A stretch of DNA of 49,536 nt from Bacteroidota bacterium (GTDB taxonomy: Bacteria > Bacteroidota > Ignavibacteria > Ignavibacteriales > Ignavibacteriaceae). Under the pieces are notes generated by a model. It worked only from the letters and a program-made list of their open reading frames with translations. It was not told where the DNA came from and searched no databases. The stretch is taken from contig JAKAJV010000109.1 in assembly GCA_021813585.1 (NCBI GenBank), positions 1 through 49,536 on the forward strand. Reading direction: 5' to 3'. Within the stretch, counting starts at the first letter, position 1. Every line of letters starts with the position of its first letter. Of the stretch, positions 26,631 to 35,111 are shown piece after piece. The position numbers and the translations under genes are program-made.

Positions 26631-27511
26631 TGAATTTAAATTCATTAGTTACCGAATACATTGAAGAATTGAAGAATGTTAAAAGATATTCTTTTAATAC
26701 TCTTAAATCTTATTCCGAAGATTTGGCCGGCTTTATAAATTATTGCGGCGAATACGATAGAACGACGGCAGACGGCATTACCGAAAAATTTATAAAATCG
26801 TACTTGATGCGCTTAAACGATAACGGCCTGGAAAAAAGATCAATATCCAGGAAGCTGGCTGCCATTAGGGGACTATTTAAATTCGCCTACTTCCATAATT
26901 ATATCGAAACTAATCCTGCAGTATTAATCTCAAATCCCAAAGCGATAAGAAAACTGCCGGAGATTGCCGCAACGAACTCGATTTTAAAAACTTTCACTCT
27001 GGCAGATGAAGAAGATAAAGACCCTGAATTAATAAAAGCGATATTCGAGCTTCTTTACGGCAGTGCATTGCGGGTTTCTGAATTATGCAATTTAAATTTT
27101 ATAGATTTGGATTTAAAACAGAAGACCATCCGGGTGCTGGGGAAAGGGAATAAAACCAGGATAGTACCTGTTGGTGAAAAATCGATTAAAACAATTGCCG
27201 GGTATCTGCAATCGAAAAAAAACATGGAGCCAAACTCTCCGCTTTTAACCGATTTGAGGGGGAACAGAATCTACCCGAGGTTGGTTCACAGGATTGTTAA
27301 TAAATATCTTTCTAAAGTTACAGACATAAAAAAGAAAAGTCCGCACGTGTTAAGGCACAGCGCCGCAACTCACATGCTGGATAAAGGTGCCGACTTGCGT
27401 GCTGTTAAAGAAATTCTAGGGCATGAAAACCTTTCTACCACACAGATATATACTCACGTTAGTGTGGAAAGGTTGAAAGCTGCCTATAAAAAAGCTCATC
27501 CAAAATCCTAA
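26630..27511 (+). CDS. xerD: Tyrosine recombinase XerC/XerD family
   Basis: Site-specific recombinase (293 aa) that resolves chromosome dimers at dif. The N-terminal SAM-like core-binding domain (about 1-90) includes LKSYSEDLAGFINY. The catalytic domain has the full set: Arg in SALRVSELCNL, Lys in LGKGNKTR, HxxR in HVLRHSAATHML, and His/Tyr in LGHENLSTTQIYTHV with nucleophile Tyr274. Size, completeness and location among housekeeping genes argue for a chromosomal Xer enzyme and not a mobile-element integrase. Whether it is XerC, XerD or a sole Xer cannot be told. Confidence 0.92.
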   Translation: MNLNSLVTEYIEELKNVKRYSFNTLKSYSEDLAGFINYCGEYDRTTADGITEKFIKSYLMRLNDNGLEKRSISRKLAAIRGLFKFAYFHNYIETNPAVLISNPKAIRKLPEIAATNSILKTFTLADEEDKDPELIKAIFELLYGSALRVSELCNLNFIDLDLKQKTIRVLGKGNKTRIVPVGEKSIKTIAGYLQSKKNMEPNSPLLTDLRGNRIYPRLVHRIVNKYLSKVTDIKKKSPHVLRHSAATHMLDKGADLRAVKEILGHENLSTTQIYTHVSVERLKAAYKKAHPKS

Positions 27512-27529
27512 TTAAAGGGAGGTGTTATT

Positions 27530-27835
27530 ATGAACATAAAAATAACGGCTAGAAAGTTCAAGGCTCATGATACTCTGAAGGAATTTATAACATCAGAGGT
27601 TTCATCGCTTGAAAAGTTTAGCGATAATATTTTAGACTTAGATGTCATCCTAAGCTATCAGAACAGCAAGGACAGCATTAAAAAGGCGGAGATTGTTTTG
27701 CAGGTGCCGGGCCAAACACTAACTGCAACCGAGAATTCCGACGATTTCAAAAAATCCGTCAGTGCTGCAGTTGAAAAGCTGACCCGTCAATTAAATAAAG
27801 TTAAAACGAAAAAAATTGTCCGGGCAAAGCAATGA
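27530..27835 (+). CDS. hpf: Ribosome hibernation-promoting factor, short form
   Basis: A 101-residue protein of the HPF/YfiA/RaiA family, which binds the 30S decoding site and inactivates or dimerises ribosomes in slow growth. IKITARKFKAHDTLKEFI opens the beta-alpha-beta-beta-beta-alpha fold, with a conserved VILSYQ strand and AVEKLTRQLNKVK in the last helix. It lacks the long-form C-terminal domain. A strong AAGGGAGGTG precedes the ATG by six bases, one of the best ribosome binding sites in the run. hprK overlaps its stop (ATGA). Confidence 0.93.
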   Translation: MNIKITARKFKAHDTLKEFITSEVSSLEKFSDNILDLDVILSYQNSKDSIKKAEIVLQVPGQTLTATENSDDFKKSVSAAVEKLTRQLNKVKTKKIVRAKQ

Positions 27836-28842
27836 AAATAGATCAGAAATCTATCTCGCGGAAAGAGTATATAACCATTGAGTTCCTCTACAACAATATA
27901 AGAGATAAATTCAAATTTAAGCTTATATCCGACAGATCAGGTTTCGATAAAAAAATTCACGATCAAAATTTACACAGACCCGGCCTAGCACTGGCCGGGT
28001 TTCTAGACCTGTTTTCTTATTCAAGAGTTCAGGTTTTCGGAAATACAGAAATGAGATATCTGGATTCTCTTTCGGAAGAGAACAAACTGAATACTCTTGA
28101 AAGATTATTTAATTTCGACATCCCATGCATAATTCTAACCGACGGCAACAAGCCGTTTCCGGTGCTTATTGAGCTTGCAAACAAACACCACATACCGTTG
28201 TTTACGTCGGAGTTTGCAACCACAAAGCTGGCCTACCTGGTGGGTGATTTTTTAGACGACCAATTCTCGCCTAGAATTTCCATTCACGGATCTTTCGTAG
28301 ATGTTTACGGCGTTGGGATGCTGTTTGTAGGCAAATCCGGAATAGGGAAGAGCGAGGTAGCTCTCGATTTAATTGAAAGAGGGCATAGGCTTGTAGCCGA
28401 CGATATTATAATCCTTACTAAAAAAGGCGAAGGCATATTAATGGGTTCGGGAACCAACCTGGTAAAGCATTTTATGGAAATAAGAGGACTCGGCTTAATT
28501 GATGTTGAGAAGATGTTTGGCATAAGAGCTATAAGGTACCAAAAAAGGCTTGAAATTATAATCGAACTGGAATTGTGGGATGATAAAGCGGAATATACAC
28601 GTACAGGGCTAGACGGCAACACGGTTTCAATCTCGGATGTGGAAATTCCTTACATAAAGCTGCCTATTTTACCGGGGAAAAACATAACTGTTATTTCTGA
28701 AGTCATCAGCTTAAATTATCTTTTAAAGCATTACGGATATGATGCGGCTACTCAATTTCAACACAGATTGAATAGAAAATTAAAGAGAAAAGACACAGAT
28801 AACATCCGCGGCGTTGATTATTTTGAGCACGACTTCGAATAG
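27832..28842 (+). CDS. hprK: HPr kinase/phosphorylase
   Basis: Bifunctional enzyme (336 aa) that phosphorylates and dephosphorylates a Ser of HPr or an HPr-like protein. The N-terminal domain (about 1-150) is followed by the P-loop GKSGIGKS (residues 167-174), the catalytic ERGHRLVADD and the family signature MEIRGLGLIDVEKMFG. Length is slightly above the usual 310 because of a charged C-terminal tail. No HPr or PTS gene is in the window; HprK in bacteria without sugar PTS often accompanies regulatory phosphorelays. It is the last of the 18 packed genes. Confidence 0.95.
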   Translation: MKIDQKSISRKEYITIEFLYNNIRDKFKFKLISDRSGFDKKIHDQNLHRPGLALAGFLDLFSYSRVQVFGNTEMRYLDSLSEENKLNTLERLFNFDIPCIILTDGNKPFPVLIELANKHHIPLFTSEFATTKLAYLVGDFLDDQFSPRISIHGSFVDVYGVGMLFVGKSGIGKSEVALDLIERGHRLVADDIIILTKKGEGILMGSGTNLVKHFMEIRGLGLIDVEKMFGIRAIRYQKRLEIIIELELWDDKAEYTRTGLDGNTVSISDVEIPYIKLPILPGKNITVISEVISLNYLLKHYGYDAATQFQHRLNRKLKRKDTDNIRGVDYFEHDFE

Positions 28843-28853
28843 AAAAATTCGAA
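28834..28853 (+). terminator. Weak hairpin at the end of hprK
   Basis: TTCGAAT (28834-28840) and ATTCGAA (28847-28853) form a seven-base stem that includes the hprK stop codon. It lacks a clear T tract, so termination here is uncertain. Confidence 0.25.
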
Positions 28854-28874
28854 TAAAAATCTCTTAAAATATAC

Positions 28875-28903
28875 TTGACAAATAAGACTTAATTCTTTAG
28901 ATT
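28875..28903 (+). promoter_or_regulatory. Sigma-70-like promoter of the M23 peptidase gene
   Basis: TTGACA (28875-28880) is a perfect -35 box; 17 bases later is TAGATT (28898-28903), four of six matches to the -10 consensus. The box lies 13 bases before the ATG at 28917, so the 5' leader would be very short. It falls in the only real gap after the 18-gene run. Confidence 0.5.
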
Positions 28904-28916
28904 CCGCCCACTGTTT

Positions 28917-29843
28917 ATGAAAAAATTATATTACTTTTCCAAGTCAAAATTACAATTTATAGAGATAAGAAATTACAAAGCAAAATTAGCTTTGTACTTT
29001 TCCGGCTCTGTATTATTAATAAGTTTGATGATTTTCGGCGGATATTATTTAGCAGACTCAGTCTTTAATTCGAGGAATAATATCGGTTCTTTAAGAAATG
29101 AAAATAAAGCGCTCAAAGAAAATCTGGATAATTTAATGCTGCAGTTCAAAGTGCTAAATGTTGAATTAGACAGCTTAAATAAGGTAAATAATGATTTAAG
29201 ACTTGCTGTTAATCTTCAACCAATTTCAAATGATGAAAACATGGTGGGAATTGGCGGCGGTTCTTTTAATAATGAATTGGATTTTCTTTCTAATCCTACT
29301 GAAAAAAAATTGAGCCAGGTACTCAGTTTTGTAGACGATATATCAAGGAAAGTAGCATTCGAAAAGGCGCAATACTTAGACATATCGCAGAAATTGAAAG
29401 AAAACCAAAAGCTGTATGCGGCAATACCGGCAATAAAGCCATGCAACGGCGAAATTTCCGACGGATTCGGGATGAGAATGCATCCCATACTTCATATTCG
29501 CAGAATGCATGAAGGAGTAGATTTTGTTACCGATGTTGGTACAGCAGTATACGCAACCGGAAATGGGGTTGTTGATTTTGTAGGCCAACGGGGAGGTTAT
29601 GGCCTTGCCGTTGAAATCGATCATGGTTTCGGATATCGCACTGTCTATGCGCATCTGTCGCAGGCTCTGGTTAAGGAAGGGCAAAAGGTAACCAGAGGCC
29701 AAGAGATAGCCGAAACCGGGAATACAGGGTTGTCCACAGGTCCCCACCTTCACTATGAAGTCCGCCATGACGGTGTTGCAATAAATCCGGAAGATTTTTT
29801 CTTTGGAAATTTAGGCTTCTTTGAGTTAACGAGTAAGAATTAA
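28917..29843 (+). CDS. Membrane-anchored M23 (LytM) metallopeptidase
   Basis: A 308-residue protein with one membrane helix near residues 25-45 (LYFSGSVLLISLMIFGGYY), a coiled-coil stalk (about 55-100) and a C-terminal LytM domain. The zinc site has GFGMRMHP and HEGVDF (first His and Asp), and HLHYEVRHDG with the last pair; VYAHLSQ gives another conserved His. Such proteins either cut peptidoglycan cross-links or activate amidases at division; all metal residues seem present, so catalysis is possible. It has its own promoter-like signal and is followed after 19 bases by the DUF2795 gene. Confidence 0.92.
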   Translation: MKKLYYFSKSKLQFIEIRNYKAKLALYFSGSVLLISLMIFGGYYLADSVFNSRNNIGSLRNENKALKENLDNLMLQFKVLNVELDSLNKVNNDLRLAVNLQPISNDENMVGIGGGSFNNELDFLSNPTEKKLSQVLSFVDDISRKVAFEKAQYLDISQKLKENQKLYAAIPAIKPCNGEISDGFGMRMHPILHIRRMHEGVDFVTDVGTAVYATGNGVVDFVGQRGGYGLAVEIDHGFGYRTVYAHLSQALVKEGQKVTRGQEIAETGNTGLSTGPHLHYEVRHDGVAINPEDFFFGNLGFFELTSKN

Positions 29844-29862
29844 TTTATTAGCGGAGAGAAAT

Positions 29863-30084
29863 ATGATATGGACCGTTGAGCTAGCTTCATATTTAGATGA
29901 TGCCCCATGGCCAGCAACGAAGGAAGAATTAATAGATTATGCAGAAAGAATAGGGGCCCCTTATGAAGTAGTTGAAAATTTAATCGAATTAGAAGATTCG
30001 GATGAGCCTTACGAATCGATAGAGGATATTTGGCCTGACTATCCATCCGATGAGGACTTCTTTTATAACGAAGACGATTATTAA
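29863..30084 (+). CDS. Small acidic DUF2795 protein
   Basis: A 73-residue, very acidic protein. The central WPATKEELIDYAERIGAPYE matches the DUF2795 core (Y/W-P-A-T-K-x-E-L-I-x-Y-A-x-x-x-G-A), a small helical fold with no known function; the second half is rich in Asp, Glu, Pro and Tyr. A GGAGAG ribosome binding site precedes the ATG. It closes the transcript: a strong hairpin begins five bases after the stop. Confidence 0.8.
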   Translation: MIWTVELASYLDDAPWPATKEELIDYAERIGAPYEVVENLIELEDSDEPYESIEDIWPDYPSDEDFFYNEDDY

Positions 30085-30088
30085 TATT

Positions 30089-30111
30089 AGGCGCTTTAAG
30101 CGCCTTTTTTT
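30089..30111 (+). terminator. Strong Rho-independent terminator
   Basis: AGGCGCTT and AAGCGCCT form a G/C-rich stem immediately followed by seven T. It ends the M23 peptidase - DUF2795 transcript; the delta' gene starts six bases after it. Confidence 0.9.
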
Positions 30112-30116
30112 ATCTT

Positions 30117-31241
30117 ATGCAACAGCCTTTTAATGAAATATTTGGACAGAACAACGCTAAGGAAATCCTTAACCGCATTATCAAATCAACTAAAATCCCT
30201 CACGCTTTTATTTTTTCAGGACCGGAGGGGATAGGTAAGGAATATTGTGCACTTGGTCTTGCCAAAGCTTTAAATGAAAGATATATTAAAAAAGAGGAAT
30301 CAGAGCACACGAATAAATTAATTGCAGCTTATACCGAGCCTTATATAAAATATATCTTTCCGCTTCCGCGCGGTAAGAACGAGACAGAATCAAGCGGTCC
30401 GCTGGAAAAATTAAGTGCTGATGAATTGCAGCTAATTCAAGACGAAATAACGAAAAAGATAAAAAATCCTTACCACAAAATTTTATTAGCTCGGGCTTTT
30501 AATATAAAGATTAGCAGTATAAGAGATATAAAAAAATTCCTTTCCCTGGATTTTTCTGATGTCCCGTACAGGTTCATAATAATTTCAGATGCTCACTTGA
30601 TGAATGAAGAAGCTCAGAATGCATTGCTTAAAGCCCTGGAAGAGCCTCCTGAAGGTGTTATATTTATTTTAATTACACCTTATCCTTCTTTACTGCGCTC
30701 CACCATAGTATCAAGATGCTGGTCAATAAATTTTCAGCCGTTAAACAATTTCGATATAAAAGAAATTCTGATTAAGTATTACGGGATTGAAGATAATACG
30801 GCCGAAAAAATAGCACCGTTTTCGGGCGGATCAGTTACTTATGCGCTTAGATTAATCGAGCATGAATTTGAAAGCCTCCTGGAAAAAACGGTATTTATTT
30901 TAAGATATTCATTCGGCAGAAAATATTATTCTGCCATGAATGAGTTCTCTGCATACCTTTCCGACGGCGACTCCGAAACGATTATATTACTGATTAATAT
31001 GATTATCGTCTGGCTAAACGATATACAAAAGTTCCGGCTGGGAATTAATAATTATTTTTTTAAGGGATATGTGGAGACCCTTGAAAAATTTAATAAAAGA
31101 TTTCCTGAGATTGAGTTAAATAGTATTGTTGCTAAGCTTGAATTCTTATCGGCAAATATTCAGAATAATATTAACCTAAATTTACTAGTATTAAATCTGG
31201 TTTTTGAATTATCGGCCTTAACTTCAATTATGAAACAATGA
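30117..31241 (+). CDS. holB: DNA polymerase III subunit delta' (clamp-loader AAA+ protein)
   Basis: A 374-residue AAA+ protein of the clamp-loader family. FGQNNAKEILNRII and IPHAFIFSGPEGIGKEYCALGLAKAL give the N-terminal fold, with a P-loop that ends in KE instead of KT/KS, as expected for the non-hydrolysing delta' subunit. LMNEEAQNALLKALEEPPEG and TIVSRCWSINFQPL complete the domain. The zinc-binding cysteines of DnaX are missing, which separates it from gamma/tau. The start lies six bases after the terminator, with no visible ribosome binding site apart from the overlapping T-rich region, so a promoter inside the DUF2795 gene is likely. Confidence 0.88.
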   Translation: MQQPFNEIFGQNNAKEILNRIIKSTKIPHAFIFSGPEGIGKEYCALGLAKALNERYIKKEESEHTNKLIAAYTEPYIKYIFPLPRGKNETESSGPLEKLSADELQLIQDEITKKIKNPYHKILLARAFNIKISSIRDIKKFLSLDFSDVPYRFIIISDAHLMNEEAQNALLKALEEPPEGVIFILITPYPSLLRSTIVSRCWSINFQPLNNFDIKEILIKYYGIEDNTAEKIAPFSGGSVTYALRLIEHEFESLLEKTVFILRYSFGRKYYSAMNEFSAYLSDGDSETIILLINMIIVWLNDIQKFRLGINNYFFKGYVETLEKFNKRFPEIELNSIVAKLEFLSANIQNNINLNLLVLNLVFELSALTSIMKQ

Positions 31242-31246
31242 AAACC

Positions 31247-31276
31247 TCTTTTATGATTTCTGCAATTCATAAAAGA
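31247..31276 (+). repeat. 10-base perfect inverted repeat upstream of the thiolase gene
   Basis: TCTTTTATGA and TCATAAAAGA are separated by ten bases, just after the holB stop and about 70 bases before the thiolase start. It may be a weak terminator for holB, as a T-rich stretch follows, or an operator controlling the thiolase/hbd pair. Confidence 0.55.
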
Positions 31277-31349
31277 CTTATTTATTAGTTTTCCATTTTG
31301 AATAAAAACCACTAAGGTGTAAATTGTAAGTAAAAATTTAGAGGAGGAA

Positions 31350-32528
31350 ATGAAAAAGGTAGTAATTACTTCTGCTAAAAGAACACCGATCGGATCGTTC
31401 GGCGGAACATTATCATCTCTGAGTGCTTCAAAGCTTGGAAGTCTTTCAATAAAATCAGTTTTAGAAACTTCGAAAATTAATCCGGCTCTAATTGACGAAG
31501 TTATTTTCGGAAATGTTCTTACAGCCGGGCAGGGGCAAGCGCCTGCGCGTCAAGCTGCGTTATATGCGGGGCTGCCCAATAAAACCGAATGCCTAACAAT
31601 TAACAAAATGTGCGGCAGCGGATTAAAAGCAGTTATGCTAGCCGCCCAAGCAATAATGTGCGGTGATGCCGATGTTATTATTGCTGGCGGACAGGAGAGT
31701 ATGAGCAATTCCCCGTATATACTACAGAATGCCAGAAATGGTTATAGACTTGGTAATGGTGAGTTAATTGATTCGATAATAAAAGATGGACTGTGGGATG
31801 TTTATAATAATATTCATATGGGAAGTTGTGCTGAAGCCTGCGCAAAGGATTTTAAATTTACGCGCGAGCAGTTAGACGATTTCGCTATCAAGTCCTACAA
31901 AAAAGCACTTGAAGCTCAAAAGTCCGAAAAATTTAGCGACGAGATAGTTAAGGTTAACATCAAATCCAAATCGGGTGAAACCATTATAGATACAGATGAA
32001 GAACCGCCCAAGGTAAATTTTGAAAAAATTCCTAATCTAAAACCTGTATTTGAAAAGGATGGAATAGTTACGGCAGCAAATGCTTCGAGTATAAACGACG
32101 GTGCTGCTGCTTTATTAGTAACCAGCGAAGACAAAGCAAAAGAACTCGGATTAGTACCGCTTGTAGAAATTATAGCTCAAAGTTCGGCGGCTAAAGCACC
32201 GATTGAGTTTACTACTGCGCCTGCCGACGCGATAACCAAAGTTCTGAAAAAAGCTAATATGAAAAAAGAGCAAATTGATTTATGGGAAATTAATGAAGCG
32301 TTTGCAGTAGTTTCGTTGGCTGTTAATAAAATACTAGATCTGGACGATTCTAAAATAAATGTGAATGGCGGAGCTATTGCATTGGGACATCCTATCGGAG
32401 CCAGCGGTGCTCGCATTTTAGTAACTTTAATTCACGAACTGAAAAGAAGAAATTTAACTTTCGGCCTTGCTTCATTATGCATTGGCGGTGGTGAAGCTTC
32501 AGCTCTCTTAATAAAAAATTATATTTAA
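31350..32528 (+). CDS. atoB: Acetyl-CoA C-acetyltransferase (thiolase)
   Basis: Thiolase of 392 residues that joins or splits acetyl-CoA units. The acylated Cys88 is in NKMCGSGLKAVMLAAQ; the other catalytic residues are His347 in ALGHPIGASG and Cys377 in CIGGGEA. Length and motifs fit the biosynthetic/acetoacetyl-CoA class. A strong GAGGAGG precedes the ATG. The 3-hydroxybutyryl-CoA dehydrogenase gene follows after 12 bases, so the two enzymes probably carry out successive steps of a butyryl/3-hydroxybutyryl-CoA route. The rest of that route is not in the window; fatty-acid degradation is an alternative. Confidence 0.93.
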   Translation: MKKVVITSAKRTPIGSFGGTLSSLSASKLGSLSIKSVLETSKINPALIDEVIFGNVLTAGQGQAPARQAALYAGLPNKTECLTINKMCGSGLKAVMLAAQAIMCGDADVIIAGGQESMSNSPYILQNARNGYRLGNGELIDSIIKDGLWDVYNNIHMGSCAEACAKDFKFTREQLDDFAIKSYKKALEAQKSEKFSDEIVKVNIKSKSGETIIDTDEEPPKVNFEKIPNLKPVFEKDGIVTAANASSINDGAAALLVTSEDKAKELGLVPLVEIIAQSSAAKAPIEFTTAPADAITKVLKKANMKKEQIDLWEINEAFAVVSLAVNKILDLDDSKINVNGGAIALGHPIGASGARILVTLIHELKRRNLTFGLASLCIGGGEASALLIKNYI

Positions 32529-32540
32529 TAGGGAGGAGCT

Positions 32541-33395
32541 ATGTCTATAAAAAAAGTTTCAGTAGTGGGAGCAGGAACAATGGGAAATGGGATCGCGCAT
32601 GTTTTTGCTTTAAAAGGATTCCAGGTTAACCTTGTTGATATTACAAGTGAGTTTGTTGATAAGGCATTTTTAACAATTTCTAAAAATTTGGATAGACAGG
32701 TAAAGAAAGAAACAATAAAAGAAGAAGACAAAACGAATGCACTTAACAATATCACTAAAGTTGTTGGAGTAGAAAATACACCGGTAGATTCAGATCTAGT
32801 AATTGAAGCTATATATGAGAATAAGGAAACTAAAATCGGAATATTTAATATCATAGATAAACTAATTAAAGCAGATTCAATTTTTGCGTCAAATACTTCT
32901 TCTATTTCTATCACTGAATTATCCGCAAATTTTCGTCCCGAAAATTTTATAGGTATGCATTTTATGAATCCTGTACCTATGATGCAGCTGGTTGAAATTA
33001 TTAGAGGATATTCAACAACAGATAATACATTCAGTATTATTAAAGAACTAACTTTGAAATTAGATAAAGTTCCGGTTGAAGTATACGATTACCCGGGTTT
33101 CATTTCAAATAGAATTTTAATGCCGATGATAAATGAAGCTGTTTTTGCGTTAATGGAAGGTGTAGCTTCTGCAAAAGACATTGATACGGTAATGAAACTG
33201 GGGATGAATCATCCGATGGGTCCATTGACTTTAGCTGATTTTATTGGGTTGGATGTTTGTCTTGCTATTATGGAGGTATTATATGACGGGTTTAATGACA
33301 CCAAGTATAGACCGTGCCCATTGTTGAAAAAAATGGTCGCTGCAAAAAAATTAGGCAGGAAAACCGGTGAAGGATTTTTTAAATATGATAAGTAA
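32541..33395 (+). CDS. hbd: 3-hydroxybutyryl-CoA dehydrogenase
   Basis: NAD(P)-dependent enzyme (284 aa) interconverting acetoacetyl-CoA and 3-hydroxybutyryl-CoA. The N-terminal Rossmann domain starts with VSVVGAGTMGNGIAHVFAL (GxGxxG). The catalytic His is in GMHFMNPVPMMQLVEI, and the C-terminal dimerisation domain includes DYPGFISNRILMPMINEA and GMNHPMGPLTLADFIGLD. Length is that of the single-function bacterial enzyme. AGGGAGGAG precedes the ATG closely. It is the last plus-strand gene before the switch to minus-strand coding. Confidence 0.95.
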   Translation: MSIKKVSVVGAGTMGNGIAHVFALKGFQVNLVDITSEFVDKAFLTISKNLDRQVKKETIKEEDKTNALNNITKVVGVENTPVDSDLVIEAIYENKETKIGIFNIIDKLIKADSIFASNTSSISITELSANFRPENFIGMHFMNPVPMMQLVEIIRGYSTTDNTFSIIKELTLKLDKVPVEVYDYPGFISNRILMPMINEAVFALMEGVASAKDIDTVMKLGMNHPMGPLTLADFIGLDVCLAIMEVLYDGFNDTKYRPCPLLKKMVAAKKLGRKTGEGFFKYDK

Positions 33396-33464
33396 ATTTA
33401 TTTAAATTAAAGGAAATAATACCAAATTAATAAATTAGATTCTGAGTTCATCTTTTCGGTTAGG

Positions 33465-33998
33465 TTAAAACGGTGTTCCTTTAATCTCCGGTAGTTTTTC
33501 AGAATAAAACCAGTCCTTGCCATATTGGATTAATTCATTTTTAAAAGTTGAGTCAAAATTTAACAACTGAATTATAGAGACAAAATAATTATTAACACTG
33601 CTCCTTATTATTATATAGCTCAACGCCAAACTGGTAACATTATCGGGTCCCAAATAAATACCGCAGACATTTGCAATATTCCGTTGTTTAGGCTGCTTAA
33701 ATACTCTAGCTAGGTCTAAAATCATTCCGCTTTCTTTTGTAATCAAATTAAAATACGATTTTCTGAAATCCGTAATCTCTCTTCTGATTCTTTCGTATTG
33801 TTTAAGATAATCCTTTACAATTTTCAGGCCTTGATATTTATATAGCCTGGAGATTAGATTGCTTTTAATACCTACATTACATGTGTCTCCATAAAAGGTC
33901 TTAACAGAATCTAACAAAGAAACCACGTGTAAATTATTATTTAGTTGCGGGAAGATATAAGAAGAAACTAAGACAATAAGAATTAATACCTTGTTCAT
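33465..33998 (-). CDS. Hypothetical secreted protein
   Basis: I do not recognise this 177-residue protein. A signal peptide (VLILIVLVSSYIFPQ) suggests export. The rest is mostly helical, with a basic Arg/Lys/Tyr-rich region (about 50-85) and single Cys residues at two places. No catalytic or binding motif is visible. It stands alone between convergent hbd and co-directional ftsY, with 174 bases upstream for its own promoter. Low G+C and lack of any operon partner would fit a lineage-specific gene. Confidence 0.6.
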   Translation of the reverse strand: MNKVLILIVLVSSYIFPQLNNNLHVVSLLDSVKTFYGDTCNVGIKSNLISRLYKYQGLKIVKDYLKQYERIRREITDFRKSYFNLITKESGMILDLARVFKQPKQRNIANVCGIYLGPDNVTSLALSYIIIRSSVNNYFVSIIQLLNFDSTFKNELIQYGKDWFYSEKLPEIKGTPF

Positions 33999-34172
33999 AT
34001 AATCTTTTTAATTTTAAACTTACTCGGAAATATTCATTATGAGCTCAAACCGGTGAATGTCCGATAATGTATATTATGTAAAATTAATTATCCTCTTTTT
34101 AATTTGAAGTGCTGGAGTATAATTAAAATAGATATAAGACTAAAACTCATTAAAACCTAAAAATCTTTGTAT

Positions 34173-35111
34173 TTAATTTTCAAATATTGCTGAGACAAAT
34201 AATTCCGGATTAAAAGTCTGAAGATCATCAATCCCTTCGCCAACACCAATATATTTAACAGGAATTTTTTGTTTAGCGCATATCTGGAATACAACACCGC
34301 CTTTAGCTGTGCCGTCTAATTTTGTAATTATTAGTCCGTTTATATCAGTTACTTTTGAAAATTCATCTGCCTGAACGATAGCATTTTGTCCGGTATTGCC
34401 ATCTAATACAAGCAAGGTCTCATTAGGAGCATTGGGAAGTACTTTGTTGATGACGCGTTTTATCTTGTTCAACTCGTCCATCAAATGGGACTTGTTATGT
34501 AACCTTCCGGCGGTATCGATTAAGACCACATCGTATTTTTCTTTTAGGGCTGTATTAACAGTATCAAAGGCCACAGAAGAAGGATCGGAGCCTTTTAAGC
34601 TCTGAAAAATCTCTACACCTGCTCTTTGTGCCCAAATTTCTAATTGCTCGTTAGCAGCAGCTCTAAAAGTGTCGGCCGCGCCAACAATTACCTTTAATCC
34701 TGCCTTTCTAAAATTATGGGCCAACTTTCCAATAGTTGTGGTCTTCCCTGCCCCGTTTATACCTACTATTAGAATAACGTATGGTTTTGATTTAAGTATT
34801 TCGGCTGAATTATTTTTTCCTTCGTTTACATGAAGAATCGAGATCAATTCATCTTCGACAGTATGAATTACATTCGTGTTGGTCCTGTCTTTGTCAGATT
34901 TTAGTTTAATCCTTACATTCTCGATTATTGACTCAGCTATTTCTGCACCGACATCCGATGTAACCAAAATTTCTTCAATCTCTTCGAGGGTTTTATCATC
35001 CAGAACAGCTTTACCGCTTATAGCTTCATTTATTGTATTAACAATTTTATTCCTGGTCTTTTTTAAACCGTTCTTTAATTTATCTAAATTAAAATTATCA
35101 AATATTCCCAT
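34173..35111 (-). CDS. ftsY: Signal recognition particle receptor FtsY
   Basis: SRP receptor GTPase (312 aa) that docks ribosome-SRP complexes at the inner membrane. The N-terminal helical N domain (about 1-95) is followed by the G domain: GINGAGKTTTIGKLAH, ADTFRAAANEQLEIWAQR, the DTAGR motif and TKLDGTAKGGV, which ends with the GVGEGIDDL insertion loop. It lacks the long acidic A domain of E. coli FtsY, as usual in this group. The ATG overlaps the last 14 bases of pgsA. Confidence 0.97.
   Translation of the reverse strand: MGIFDNFNLDKLKNGLKKTRNKIVNTINEAISGKAVLDDKTLEEIEEILVTSDVGAEIAESIIENVRIKLKSDKDRTNTNVIHTVEDELISILHVNEGKNNSAEILKSKPYVILIVGINGAGKTTTIGKLAHNFRKAGLKVIVGAADTFRAAANEQLEIWAQRAGVEIFQSLKGSDPSSVAFDTVNTALKEKYDVVLIDTAGRLHNKSHLMDELNKIKRVINKVLPNAPNETLLVLDGNTGQNAIVQADEFSKVTDINGLIITKLDGTAKGGVVFQICAKQKIPVKYIGVGEGIDDLQTFNPELFVSAIFEN

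Noticed and set aside
26630-27511. Xer recombinase as a mobile-element integrase
   Set aside because: It is flanked by topA and hpf with one-base overlap and no att repeats, cargo or phage genes; it is a chromosomal Xer enzyme.
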